Assembly: GCA_934047225.1 (NCBI GenBank)
Contig: OW204004.1
Span: 9,366,401 to 9,430,400 of the forward strand
DNA: 64,000 nt
Direction: 5' to 3'
DNA from: Ypsolopha sequella
Taxonomy: Eukaryota; Arthropoda; Insecta; Lepidoptera; Ypsolophidae
In this document: positions 12,120 to 23,822 of the stretch, piece after piece
Numbering within the stretch: the stretch's first letter is position 1
How the letters are laid out: the number at the start of each line of letters is the position of its first letter
Program-made: the position numbers and the translations under genes
Notes under the pieces: generated by a model
What the model was told of the DNA's origin: nothing
Seen by the model: the letters and a program-made list of their open reading frames with translations, nothing else
The model's database searches: none

Positions 12120-13400
12120 TATTTAGATTGAGCCTGCTGAAGGCACCTCACAAAGCCTACAGTTTTGATATAGTATTTTGCAGTTATTTTTTATTTTTCT
12201 TATTTTTGTCTCACAAACGCCAGTTTTAACATCTTCTATATTTCAATAATTTTGTTTCTGTTCTAGCTCGAGTCCGCTGAAGGCATGTCGCAATGGCTAG
12301 TTTAGATATAACCTCTTCTTTTTTGCATATTTTTGTGTGTTTGTTCTTGAATCCGCTGAAGGCGTCTCACAAAGGATAGTTTTGATATAAAATCTTCTCT
12401 CTTGCAGTAATTATGTATTTTTGTGTTAGCTGGAATCTGCTGAAGGCGTCTCACAGAGGCTAGCTTTAATATAATATACTTTTTCTTGCAGGAATTTTGT
12501 TTTTGTTCTAGCTTCAACCCGCTTAAGGCGTCTACAAGGCCTAGTTTAGATAATTTAACATCTTTTCTGCATTTATTTTGTGTTTTGTGTTAGCTTGAGC
12601 CCACTGAGGGAGTTTTACATAGGCTAGTTTTGATATAAAATCCTATTTCTTTCAGTAATTTGGTGTTTTGATCTAGCTTTAATCCGCTGAAGGCGTCTCA
12701 CAAAGGCTAGTTTTGATATAAAATCTTCTGTCTTGCAGTAATTATGTATTTTTGTATTAGGTGGAATCCGCTAAGGCCTTTCACAGAGGCTAGATTTAAT
12801 GTAACATACATTTTCTTGCAGTACTTTTGTTTTTGTTCTAGCTCAAACCCGCTTAACGCGTCTTACAAGGGCTAGTTTAGACAAAATTTTACATCTTCTT
12901 TCCTGCATTTACTTTGTGTTTTTGTTCTAGCTCGAGCCCACTGACAGAGTCTCACAAAGGCTAGTTTCGATATAAAAACTTATTTCCTGCAGTAGTTTGG
13001 TGTTTTGTACTAGCTTGAATCTGCTGAAAGCGTCTCACAGGTGCCCATTTCGGTTTAACGTGCAGTTTTTTTTTTTATTGGTCTATTCTGAATCAGCTCA
13101 AGGCGTATTGCAGTGGCTAGTTTCAATATTGTAACGTGTTCTTTGTTGCATTAATTAGGGGTTCTTATTTTTGTTAGAATCCACTGAAGGCGTCACATTT
13201 AGGGCTAGTTGCAATGCTTCTTTTTCGCAGTGTTTGTTATATATATAGTTTTGTTCAAGATTTAGGCTACTAGGCATTTTAAAACAGCAAATTTTGGTAC
13301 ATTTCTTTGTTGAGTTTTAGTTCAGGCATAACATTATCTTGTTTGCCATATTAGTTAATCCTCTGAAGGTGGACTAAACCGCAAATAGTGTTAAAACTCG
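12120..13400. repeat. diverged tandem array, ~84-bp unit, ~15 copies
   Basis: A unit of roughly 83-85 bp recurs about 15 times, each with the core CCGCTGAAGGCGTCTCACAA, then GGCTAGTTTTGATATAAAAT, then CTTGCAGTAATTTTGTGTTT. Copies diverge by perhaps 15-30% and become hard to align toward the right end. The array stops just short of osa exon B. Each unit contains a TTGCAG or TAG word, so on the plus strand it presents a series of acceptor-like sites. Confidence 0.85.
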
Positions 13401-13426
13401 TTTGTTCCTAAACTCCTAATACTAAC

Positions 13427-13556
13427 CGACAGCAGGTGACATGGACCGGGACCCACTGGAGCCGGTGGGACTGGGTGTCGGCCTCAGGTGTGGCGTGGAG
13501 GAGCGCCCGGCGCCGCCGCTGCCTCCAGAGTCATTGCTGTTTTGCCCGGTCAGATC
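13427..13556 (-). CDS. osa: osa coding exon B
   Basis: A 130-bp minus-strand exon starting after TTTTGTTCCAG and ending before GTTAGTATTA. It enters in phase 0 and leaves in phase 1. The translation starts DLTGQNSNDSGGSGG and ends in SRSMSPAV, with the Gly that follows split across the junction. The motifs DLTGQNSNDS, TPSPTGSSGSRSMSPAVG are characteristic of the conserved stretch upstream of the ARID domain in Osa/ARID1 proteins. The split Gly codon is completed exactly by the start of exon C. The exon is GC-rich against an AT-rich intron. A diverged tandem repeat abuts its 3' (left) side and a mitochondrial cox2 fragment lies 105 bp to its right. Confidence 0.9.
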
Positions 13557-13660
13557 CTGGAACAAAACAAAAGATTTTTGAGTTTCGCAAATATATACCA
13601 TCGTAACAAAATATTGAAAGATACATTTTTGGTATTTAATTAGTGTGTTATTTAAAAAGG

Positions 13661-13860
13661 TAATCGAATGATTATCCCTATAAATAATCAAATCCGAATT
13701 ATAGTTACTGCTACAGATGTTATTCATTCTTCAACTATCCCTTCATTAGGTGTAAAAATTTAAGCTAATCCTGGTCGATTAAACCAAACAAATTTTTTCA
13801 TTAATCGCCCTGGATTATTTTATGGCCAATGTTCAGAAATTTGTGGGGCTAACCATAGAT
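13661..13860 (+). pseudogene. nuclear mitochondrial insertion: cox2 fragment (NUMT)
   Basis: The plus strand read in the invertebrate mitochondrial frame gives [19 protein letters not shown], then VIHS, then TIPSLGVKI, then [19 protein letters not shown] and [12 protein letters not shown]. This is the CuA-binding region of cytochrome c oxidase subunit II, including the GQCSEICG loop. It is about 200 bp long, flanked by nuclear intron DNA. The conserved Trp of HSWT has become Ser (TCA at 13731) and an in-frame TAA at 13761 replaces Asp, so it is a dead nuclear copy and not mtDNA contamination. It lies 105 bp from the osa exon B acceptor. Confidence 0.93.
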
Positions 13861-14507
13861 ACAATCATACTCAACTTGTTGCTGTCTAACGGCTACAATG
13901 TATCTTATTCAGTGTCTTGAAAATTCTTTCAACATTGCCACAACATTTGCAACTGGTAACCAGTCAAAGTGGTATGTAAACTTCATTCAACCTCGTCAAG
14001 GTGTGAAGTCAACAACAATAGAAATGTAAAGTCAAAGGCGCACGGTCAATTGCGGTAATGAATGATATACAAAAACAACAAGACCTTTTCTCACAAACAA
14101 TCAGCTGAACGAAAATAATGGAACAACCTTTACAACTATGTAACAGTAAACAAAGTTTATGATTTAGCAATTCAATGAAGTAACAATGCCTAAAGTATGT
14201 ATTCAATATTATCGAATAAGCAATCCATGAAATTGTGTAAGTGTATGTAACGCTTATGATGAAGCACACATAGAAACAATATTACGTACCGTTGCAAAGT
14301 AGGCAAACGACGGCCGGTGCTGGTAAAGTCGTAAATCAATCGCTGGTCTCTTTCGATTATCAGTACAACGGTACCCCCGATTAGACTAAAGTCGAGTTCA
14401 CAGTCGACAAACGGAAACTGGCAGACAGTCGCGTAAATGTGAAGCTTTCCAATGTTAAAATCGAGTTATAGAGCTCTCCAGTGCCGCGCACTACCAACGA
14501 AACTCAC

Positions 14508-14850
14508 AAGCGGAGCAAGGCAGGCAGCCAGCGGCTCACGACCCCCCCGCGTCGAGGTTAGTTCGCCTGCGAGAGGCTCCGCACCGGCGTCGATCGGACG
14601 AGTCCGGTGTCAGAGAGGGGAAGCGCGGGGCGCAGCGGGGGGGCGAGCGATAACCGCGGCGATGTTTTTGCTGTGCTCCGTCCGGCTCGCTCGCTCGGCG
14701 CAGCGGCGCGTTCTTCATTTCGTATCGAGTCCATTATCTCTCGCTCTATCCCTGTCGCACTCGCAGCGCGCCTCGTCGCGCCTCGCCGCACCCGGCCGCT
14801 GTTTTATTGCCGACCGACGATTTTAACGTGAGCTCGCAACGTCCGCCGGA
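14508..14850 (-). promoter_or_regulatory. CpG-rich block; possible alternative osa first exon
   Basis: A strongly CpG-rich island in AT-rich intron, with CGCTCGCTCG and CGCCTCG words typical of insect promoters and 5' UTRs. On the minus strand it ends at a consensus donor GTGAGTTTCG (14502-14507 on the plus strand), which could splice to exon B about 950 bp on. A TATA-like CATAAAAA lies on the minus strand near 14865. Minus-strand ORFs of 60-77 codons inside it are unlikely to be coding. It could equally serve a plus-strand transcript. Confidence 0.35.
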
Positions 14851-15098
14851 GCACAAAGTTTTTATGGAAATTTCATTCGAATGCGCCTCGCTCGCTCGCT
14901 TGGGAACGTCAATATAGAAGTACGATAACGAACGGACAAGTCAATTAATTATTGTTGTTGGACGTTGTTTGGATCGCTCTGGGTGGTTCTATACCGCATC
15001 AATACCTATTAAAGAATCTCTGAACAATAAAACGGTGGCTTTTGTAAAAACAAAGGATCGCGTCGTAGAGTCATCACATCAGTTGCTAGATAGGCGAG

Positions 15099-15253
15099 TC
15101 TACCGCGTAATTCTGACTTGTATCAACTTCAAGCAAATGCATGCGAAATTCAACGCGTACAAAAGAGATGGCATGTTTGGCGGGCGTCGTCGCACGCACG
15201 GCAAATTTCAATCTCAAGTTGATGTTGATGAAAATCAGAATTACGCGGTAGAC
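15099..15253. mobile_element. short palindromic MITE, copy 1
   Basis: About 155 bp with inverted ends GTCTACCGCGTAATTCTGA and its complement. It is a close match to 46097-46250, where the ends read TCTACCGCGTAATTCTCAT. The region between is single-copy within the window apart from that pair. Confidence 0.85.
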
Positions 15254-15273
15254 CCGCAGTTCAATTTGTTACT

Positions 15274-15538
15274 GGCAGTGGCGTGCACAGAACTTTTTGC
15301 TGAAAAAGCAAGCAATTTGGTCAAGAATAACAATAAAAGATGAAAAAATTTAAATACTTAGAAAAATAAATATTTGTATGACGCCAGGGTAGACAATGTC
15401 TACCCTAGAGTGAAAATTTCCAATAAGTACAAACTTTCTTTTTTCAAAGTGGTATTTAAATTTTTTCATGTTTTTTTATTGTTATTCTTGACCAATTGCT
15501 TGCTTTTCCCGCAAAAAGTTCTGTGCACGCCACTGGTT
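15274..15538. mobile_element. MITE with ~85-bp inverted arms, end GTGGCGTGCACAG
   Basis: The left arm, AGTGGCGTGCACAGAACTTT through to the AAATTTAAATAC segment near 15355, is matched in reverse complement by 15440-15538. At the centre is a small palindrome, AGGGTAGACAATGTCTACCC. It sits 20 bp from the preceding MITE. GTGGCGTGCACAG ends are a common theme of insect foldback elements. Confidence 0.8.
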
Positions 15539-16445
15539 ACTGGTCTATGTCAGGCTAGCAATGGAGAAGGCATTTAGAAACCGAGTAAATTATCAACTAC
15601 ATATAGAAAACTTGTCTATATCACCAGCGTTACATCAATTTCCTTGGGGTTGGTTTGACTCTGCCTTTGCTTGACATAGGAGAACATATTTTAGTCTACG
15701 ATGCTGTCGATTTGTGAGTGATCAGCTGGTCAGATATAAATGTAAACGGAGGTACAAACAGCGTTGCATGAACTGAAAGAAGTTTCATAGTCACAACTCG
15801 TATATAAGTTGGCGTCCAGTCCAATTAATGGTAACGTCACTGAATGTGGAGAGATGGGACAACACGAACGATAACAGTTCAAATCCGGCGACCGAGTGCA
15901 CTTGGCCCAAATCCTGACGCAAATAAACATCGAACCGCTCCTGTGGGTGTGCGTCTAAAATGTGCTGATAGACTCTGCACAGTCTACAGTACATAGAGCT
16001 ACATAAACATGCATAGCTAGTGTTTATACGGAGGTTGCACTGGGAACGGGGATACGATGATCATGAAACCCGCCATTGAGTCGGAGAGAAAGGCTCACGT
16101 GGGCCTGGTGTGTAACAAATAAACGGGTATATGTATCACTCACTATACGTACTGCTTTAGTGCATGGAGGTGGGCCTTACCGCTCAGCTGTCATAGAAAA
16201 AGTCTTGGTTTGGGTGTATATGACGTCTTGATTCTTGATGGGTTTGAACAGAATTAAACGTTTGCACACGTCTTTAGATAGGGTATAAGTAAAAATTTGA
16301 GCTTTTTTATTATTTCGATACAAGACTAAGAATTTTTAAATATAAGGAGACTGAGTGCAAGTGGTCTATAGACCAACAGATATGGATTAATTTTTTTTAG
16401 GAAGTACACATTTAGACGGTATTTTTTTGTTATGACGTCATCAAA

Positions 16446-16721
16446 ATTTGACCCGACAGTTTTGAGATATTTCTAGTATAATTTTAATTTAATATAGTAT
16501 TTTTATTACATTAATTTTATAATAAAGTAAGGAACTTATAAGAACTCCGATTTTGCAATGAGCTACTTTTATTACATTTTTGACTACAATGACGCCAAAT
16601 TAAGAACTATAAATAAGTGGCCTGTTATACTAGAGTTGGTAAACTACACGCCGTGTCTTTGAAGACGCTGACGCCACCTCTTTCTGTCCGAAAAGTACCG
16701 AAAAAACTGTCGGGTCAGATT
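16446..16721. mobile_element. possible small inverted-repeat element
   Basis: TTTGACCCGACAGTTTT at about 16447 and AAAAACTGTCGGGTCAGA at about 16702 are inverted copies some 240 bp apart. The interior is unremarkable and AT-rich. The right end touches the TTAA of the next element. Confidence 0.4.
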
Positions 16722-17211
16722 TTAAGAAGATGGCATGCTCTAGCAACTTTTTATATTACCCGTCCAGCACAATAAGTCTAATGGCAAAGACTTTATTTGC
16801 TTTTCATAGAGGCGATTATATGTTGGCTCTTTGGTCTCTTTTTCTTAGACGCGTAATACTAGTGATCACGCAGCGAAACAACAAATTGGTGTGTTTTTAG
16901 CTAATACTGAAATATTTCGTAGGGAAAAAAATATTGAATTTAGGTGATATACCTTCATATTTCTATTACCTATTTTATGAAAAAAAAATCAAGTTGATCT
17001 CTTAACCGCGTTCTTCAAGCGAACGTTTGAAAACCAAAAAAAAAGAGGGTGCAAAACATTTTTTTTTGACAAAAGTATAAATCTTAGTACATTTAGTAAA
17101 AGATTAATAAACCAAATACATTTTTTTCAATACAAGGAGAGTTCGAATTTCTTCAAACGAATCCTAGATAGACTGGAGTTGGTCATGCTCTAGGCTCAGG
17201 TACAGTCTTAA
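16722..17211. mobile_element. TTAA-flanked element, family 2, copy 1
   Basis: The element is bounded by TTAA at 16722-16725 and 17208-17211. Ends: GAAGATGGCATGCTCTAG on the left, CTCAGGTACAGTC on the right. The whole 490 bp reappears in reverse orientation at 60918-61420, also TTAA-bounded. The sub-terminal words TGGCATGCTCTAG and CTAGAGCATGAC form a short imperfect inverted repeat. It has no coding capacity. Confidence 0.88.
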
Positions 17212-17252
17212 TGCCCTTTCGCAGAGGTGTAGTTGGGGTTACCTAATGTAAA

Positions 17253-17303
17253 AACCACAATATTATATCTATTAGTATGAACCAACAGATATAATATTGT
17301 GGT
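17253..17303. repeat. foldback hairpin
   Basis: ACCACAATATTATATCT and AGATATAATATTGTGGT form perfect 17-bp arms around a 16-base loop. Confidence 0.8.
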
Positions 17304-19003
17304 CTATGAAGACCACTTTCCATACAAAAAAGAACAGTCTCCTTTGTTTTTGATGTTAACTTCACGAAAAAAATATTCACGGACGTATATATACGCAATC
17401 GACGTACACGTTAAAAAATCATAAAGATTAGCTTTGATAATATGGTATCATAAGCACCATATTTGTATGCAGCGCTAAGTTCAGTGGCGTATACGTACAC
17501 GTACAGACCCCTCTTTAGTCTGCATATCCTTATGTATGACTATAGAAGTTTTATTTTATTTTTATTTTATTGTTATTACAAAAACCACAGCCTTAAACAT
17601 TTATAATCGTAGCTAATAACATCAAAACTTATGCCAATTACGGTTTTACATTTTCTAAAATGTTTAAATAAAAGTTTTATTTATATTTGCTGCGTTCTTT
17701 GAGAGTCAAACTGCTTATTCTCAATGTCCGACAAAACTGAAGCTGATGAAAACAAACTTTACTGTATTTAACTAAATAGTTTGAATACTCTTAGGTAGGT
17801 CAGTGACAGGCAAGCAGAGCTAACCTTAATAACAAACGCTATTAATAACCCGAGTTGGGAGGAGATCGTCTAAATAACCACACATCCTCTGCCTCACCCA
17901 GCTTCTTCAGTTATAAACTGTTGGCTATTTTTGATCACGCCCAAGCATACAACTTATTTGGATAAGTTACTGGCTAATTCTTTGGTTTACATACAAACAG
18001 CCTTGAACTTGAACTTAGTCAACTGTAACATAGTTTCAAATTTGATATTTTGTCCTGGCGGTTACTTCATATTGTTGATGATCTCCAAATTGTATTGCGG
18101 TTTATACGTTAGATTTATATATTTTAGATAATTTGGAGCAACTAGAGTTGTAGAAATGTTTGTATAAATCGTGAAAAGCTGTGTTTAGGAAGACCAGCGG
18201 GCCTATCAAGTATCCTTATATCGGTTACCAACTGGGTTACTATTATCAAATGATAGAAATTATAAAAAACCTTCATTCGACTTAATACCGAATGAAACTT
18301 TCATCCAATTTACCTAGTTTACATTAAAAATTGAAGCCGTTTTAATGTCCTAGAGCTTGATCTTTTGTTATGAACATTAATATTTGTTTTCAAATGTAAG
18401 TAAAGATAAAAGCAGGAACCAGAAGATGTTTAGAATCAAAAATACATTCGACGACCAATTTTTCTTGAAAAATCAAGAATAAGGGAAAACTCGAGAGAAT
18501 GATAAAAGTAGATTCAGAAATGGGACAGCGCAGTCATTCGAGTGATGTCGAGATTAATCGCCCTAAATGTGATCCAAGATCGCGTTGAGTTCGTCGACCG
18601 GCGTGTGAAAATGTTGCCTCGTAAATAAATAATTCACAAGGCTAGTGTTCTCGGGTGGGGCACGTGCCGGGCGAGCACGTGTACGTAAACATTTACATTA
18701 CATAACCAGCCGGCTCGTCATCGGCAACCACGCGCTATTGAGAGAGAAATGACGAGTGCGTCTTGAGAATTACCGTCCTGCACCAGTTCAACCGAGTCAG
18801 CAATAACGCTTCCCTACGGCCACTTGTATACATACATACATTCATGGTATAGACTACATCATTTATTGAAACCTCATATAGCTTTACTGATCGTACTGAC
18901 AACTTCTCTATAGATATACACTGACGACAAAAAAAAAGGCTCGATCATCCAAATTTCACTGGTGATATTAAAATGAGTAATGAAATGAAGTCTTTTTGGC
19001 CAT
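17304..19003 (-). other. intron, no recognisable feature
   Basis: AT-rich sequence without ORF, repeat pair or foldback that I could detect. The stretch 18520-18830 is more GC-rich and apparently unique, a possible conserved non-coding segment. Confidence 0.4.
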
Positions 19004-19236
19004 TTATACTGGGTGTTAAGATGAAGTTTGGAAGCCTGAAACTGGTAATAGTACGCGTCTATACGAACAACTTTTATTATAGAGCCAACCCTTGAATCGC
19101 GAAATAAAATCAGCTGTTCCATAGAATACATAGCCATCGACCTAAATGTAATTTTTTTTTCACGAAAAGTTGTTCGTATGGACGAGTACTATCGCCAGTA
19201 TCCGCTTCCGCAACTTCATCTTAACACCATGTATAC
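19004..19236. mobile_element. MITE with ~60-bp inverted arms
   Basis: The ends read TATACTGGGTGTTAAGATGA on the left and TCATCTTAACACCATGTATA on the right. Arms of about 60 bp pair, including GTACGCGTCTATACGAACAA against TTGTTCGTATGGACGAGTAC. A fragment of the same family lies at 11955-12075. The 58-bp satellite begins about 35 bp to the right. Confidence 0.8.
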
Positions 19237-19269
19237 TTTAACTACTACCAGTTTGTGTTTTACCGTATA

Positions 19270-20307
19270 TATCGTTGATGCGTGGAACGAGATGCTGAAA
19301 GATCTAGAACCAATATCATATCGTACATAGCGTTGAAGTGCTGAACCAGGTGCTGAAAGATCTAGCACCAATATCATACCGTATGCAGCGCTGAAGTGCT
19401 GAACCAGATGCTGAAAGACCTAGCACCAATATCATACCATATACAGCGTTGAAGTGCGGAACCAGTTGCTGAAAGACCTAGCACCAATATCATACCGTAT
19501 GCAGCGCTGAAGTGCTGAACCAGATGCTCAAAGACCTAGCACCAATATCATACCATATACAGCGTTGAAGTGCGGAACCAGTTGCTGAAAGACCTAGCAC
19601 CAATATCATACCGTATACAGCGTTGAAGTGCTGAACCAGATGCTGAAAGACCTAGCACCAATATCATACCGTATGCAGCGCTGAAGTGCTGAACCAGATG
19701 CTGAAAGACCTAGCACCAATATCATACCATATACAGCGTTGAAGTGCGGAACCAGTTGCTGAAAGACCTAGCACCAATATCATACCGTATGCAGCGCTGA
19801 AGTGCTGAACCAGATGCTCAAAGACCTAGCACCAATATCATACCATATACAGCGTTGAAGTGCGGAACCAGTTGCTGAAAGACCTAGCACCAATATCATA
19901 CCGTATACAGCGTTGAAGTGCTGAACCAGATGCTGAAAGACCTAGCACCAATATCATACCGTATGCAGCGCTGAAGTGCTGAACCAGATGCTGAAAGACC
20001 TAGCACCAATATCATACCATATACAGCGTTGAAGTGCGGAACCAGTTGCTGAAAGACCTAGCACCAATATCATACCGTATGCAGCGCTGAAGTGCTGAAC
20101 CAGATGCTCAAAGACCTAGCACCAATATCATACCATATACAGCGTTGAAGTGCGGAACCAGTTGCTGAAAGACCTAGCACCAATATCATACCGTATACAG
20201 CGTTGAAGTGCTGAACCAGATGCTGAAAGACCTAGCACCAATATCATACCGTATGCAGCGCTGAAGTGCTGAACCAGATGCTGAAAGACCTAGCACCAAT
20301 ATCATAC
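19270..20307. repeat. 58-bp satellite with 290-bp higher-order repeat
   Basis: About 18 head-to-tail monomers of 58 bp (core CTGAAAGACCTAGCACCAAT, then ATCATACC). Diagnostic sites sort the monomers into five types: CGCTGAAGTGCTGAACCAGA, CGTTGAAGTGCGGAACCAGT, a CTCAAAG variant, and two with GTATA-C junctions. From 19386 the five types repeat in the same order with a 290-bp period (19386, 19676, 19966, 20256); by eye those higher-order units are identical. The first two monomers at the left edge are the most diverged. Confidence 0.95.
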
Positions 20308-23300
20308 GTTAATAAAAAAAATTATAACAAACAACCGGATGTCTAGGATGTTTGTTCTTTATAATAAAAAATAGCAAAAACAAAATAACGTGTATCTAGT
20401 GAATGCTACAACTACAAACATAAATCTTCTTGAAGTATTGAAAACGATTTCGAGAAGAGTACCTACTTAATAAAAAGAAAATTTTATTTATAGACTCTCT
20501 TGATACTCGGAATTGAAATATACGACAAACAAAAATCAAGACAGACCGATAAATTTTAACGGAACCAAAGCACGCAAATAACAAATCGAAAAACAACTTT
20601 GGTATTACAAACGAAAACAGGCACTGTCGAAATTCGCGAGGCCGACAAGAGGGGCTTGATTGAGCGAGTGTCGAGGAAATGAAAGCAAAACACGGTGGCG
20701 CTCGAGGGCGTCCTGCGATGTGATCGGGATTACCTATGGATACATAGTACCTAGGTATATACAGTATGTACGTGTGGCTTGCCTATATACCGTGCCACGT
20801 GGTCGGGGGACAAGCGGTCGCCACCCACACCCGCCTGCCACCCGTATTCCTTCACTCACTCACGTTAAAACTTATTCACAAACGTAAGCCCACTCGTCTA
20901 CAATATAGCCGACGTCCTCGTACATCAACTCACATCAAGATTTTATAGTATGTACATGTACAATGAAAACATGTGGGTCACTGGAGTGAAAAAGGTTACA
21001 TCGGAGTTGTACAGTAAACCACAAAAACCAGGAAAAAAATTGCTCGTTATTTCATAATCAAGATTTCAATAAAAACCTCCTTTTGGTCTTGTTCCTTCGT
21101 CTTTGTATTCAAAGGCATTTTTGCTTACAAGCTTATTTTAGCGGAGAATTGCTTCATTAATTTGCTTTGACAATTAAGTAATTTAATTAATGAAAAATAA
21201 GTGCTGAAAATCTGTCAGCAGTTTAAAAATTCTATGAATCACAGAAAAGGAGCTACAGTTGCGTCATTGTAGAAGCTATAGGTAGAGCTATAGATGTATC
21301 GGTGTGTGTTTGTGTAAAATAGACGGTTCCGCGCGAAGGCAAGTGGTACACTTTATTGAATGTCTTTATAGGCCACCTGTTACTCGGGTCGGTGTCGGAA
21401 GAACAGCTGATCGAGCTCAAACGGATTATTATTATTATTGTTGTCGGATACCGGCTTATTTGTGACGACGGGACTGAGGGGCGAAAGGACGAACAAGGCA
21501 AAAGTTTCGCTCACCAACTCCTCTTTGATAATAACAACGACGAGGTTAACTAACTCTGTGATCACGACATTGTATTATGTAAAAATCTAAGCACCAAAGT
21601 GTCATAGAGTCGAATGTTAACTACGCAATTTTTTATAAAAATTACAGTAACGACAAAACATATTTCGCTCTAATCTCTGTAATTGTTATTCAATTTGTAG
21701 GATGCTGTAATTGGACGTGCTCACACAAATGCCTCTTCTTACAGATACACCATCGCATATGTGTTGTCATTCGAACAGTTGAAAAACAGCAATCAATCAC
21801 ACAGCGATGGCGTGGTCCAAGTGAGGTAGGCAAAATTATGGTTTACGAGCAGTGGAGTCGTACCCATAATCACTGGTCTCGGCTGCTATATTGCAGCAGG
21901 TTTTTTACCAATTGATATGTTCCTTTCTTAGTGGTTGAAAAGATGACTTGATTGTGGAATCTTTATCATCTGAGGTACTTACGAATCGTAAAATCATAAA
22001 AAACATTTAATATCATATGGAGGGTTTATAAAATGAATTGAATGATATTATGACTAAAACTCAGTGTAGACGTTCCAAAAATGTTGACTAATACACAATT
22101 TTTGTAAAAGCTCCCCAATTGAAAAGACTTAGACTTTGAGAAAGGCTACCAATAACACTTAATATTATAAAAAGTATTGCAAAAATCAAAGAATCTTTAG
22201 CATGAAGGTGTTATATCATTTATTTAGTTGAAGCATGGGATAAATTAGGCACCATAATTTTATTTCATTTCCAGACATTTTTAAAACATGAACTATCTTA
22301 CTTAATGATACTTAGACGACTTTATTATTACGAGTAATGCAACTTCGGAAACTCACATTAGGTAATCTACGGAGATGTGTTCAGTAACACAAACATAAAG
22401 AACACTAAACGTGAAGCAAAAAAAAACTACATGAAGTAACAATATGAATGTCCAATTAAGCGGATCTCGTACACGTCATCGAAAGGTGTTTCCCGAAGAA
22501 CGCGCACACACATGGATAATCAGCTGACTGCTCCGATTTTAACCCACACCACTAAGCTGACTGTTAGAGAACATAAATAATGACGGCCTACCTACCTAGC
22601 TATATGTATTACACATTGTATAATTTGTATGCGCGACCAGCAGAGGTGGAATGTGCGATACGCCAATGTTTCAGTAATGGTTTTTACGACAAGACGAATA
22701 AAAGCGATGGCTGTTCGTTTTGTGATTGGCGGTTAGGACATTGTTCAGTGGAACAAAAACAGCGTGAGATCGTATTAAATAATCAGAAATGTGTACAAAC
22801 ACAGCCAAGGAAGACCTTCGGTTGAATTATTCGGAGAGATCAAGGTATCGTACTTACATTTCTTTTCTTTTTATTATGGCATTATTTAATGTATGAGTAG
22901 AGTTTTGTTTTTACAAAATTTATGATTACTGAAAAAGTCACATATAAGTTCAGAATTAAAAGAAAGCCAATATTAACAAGTGCAGCCACTAAAAAGATAA
23001 AATGAATATGTATGTTGGCATTTGATTAATCTACAGAGAATTTTCGCTGCCAGTCCTTTAGGCATCTATCTTATAAATATTTAAAAAAATCAAAATAACA
23101 ACAAATGTGTTTTCAAAAAGGCACAAGAGACATTACAAAGCTGCTGTAGCCAGAGCCAGAGCCGCGCAAATACGCCTAGAACGTTGCCGACGGCAAATGC
23201 AATGCAGTACGCTAGTAAAATTTATCTTTACCGTTTCAGAAATCCAACTCATGCCGTAACTCTAAGGTTTGTTAGTTAAGAAAACAATAGATACAAAATA

Positions 23301-23733
23301 ATACATTATTTAAGTAGTAAAAAACAGGTTGTGTTTTAATATAATTACGAAAATGCTACTCGAAACAAAGAAAGGTACTGGTAATAGCTGATTTGGAATC
23401 AGTATTCCAAGTTTTAATATTACCTCTAACGAACTTGGAGCTGTTGCCGGTCATATGATAATAAAAACAAACATCTAGCAGCCACAAAATAGAACTGAGT
23501 ATTGAGCCAACGCACACAGACGCAGATGTTTAGTCGGATGTCACGCACACATCGTCATACTCTGTGTCGACCTACTCACGCACACATCGATGACAGATAA
23601 GAATCGTCCTATTTTACATTGAGTCATGCATTCGCTTCGATACTTACTGTGCTCGTCGGCAGCCTTATGATGACGGCCGTCGTGGTGACTTCTTAAAGCT
23701 GTACCAGGATATAGAGTATGGCGTCCGGCGCTC

Positions 23734-23755
23734 ATACACACACACACACACACAC
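23734..23755. repeat. (CA)n microsatellite
   Basis: Eleven CA dinucleotides in a row. Confidence 0.97.
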
Positions 23756-23822
23756 AACACTGGATGGGTACGATGTCTATAAATTTCCCCCTAGCGATAC
23801 TTTTGTATTCCCAACAAGTCGG

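Noticed and set aside
13661..13860. Mitochondrial contamination in the assembly
   Set aside because: The fragment is short, carries an in-frame TAA and is continuous with nuclear intron on both sides.
14452..14831. Protein-coding gene from overlapping ORFs in the CpG island
   Set aside because: Four different frames are open at once, translations are Arg/Ala/Ser-rich, and stops fall before the donor. This is a composition effect.
19270..20307. CRISPR array, because of the regular 58-bp periodicity
   Set aside because: The units are contiguous homologous monomers with no unique spacers, in a eukaryotic genome.
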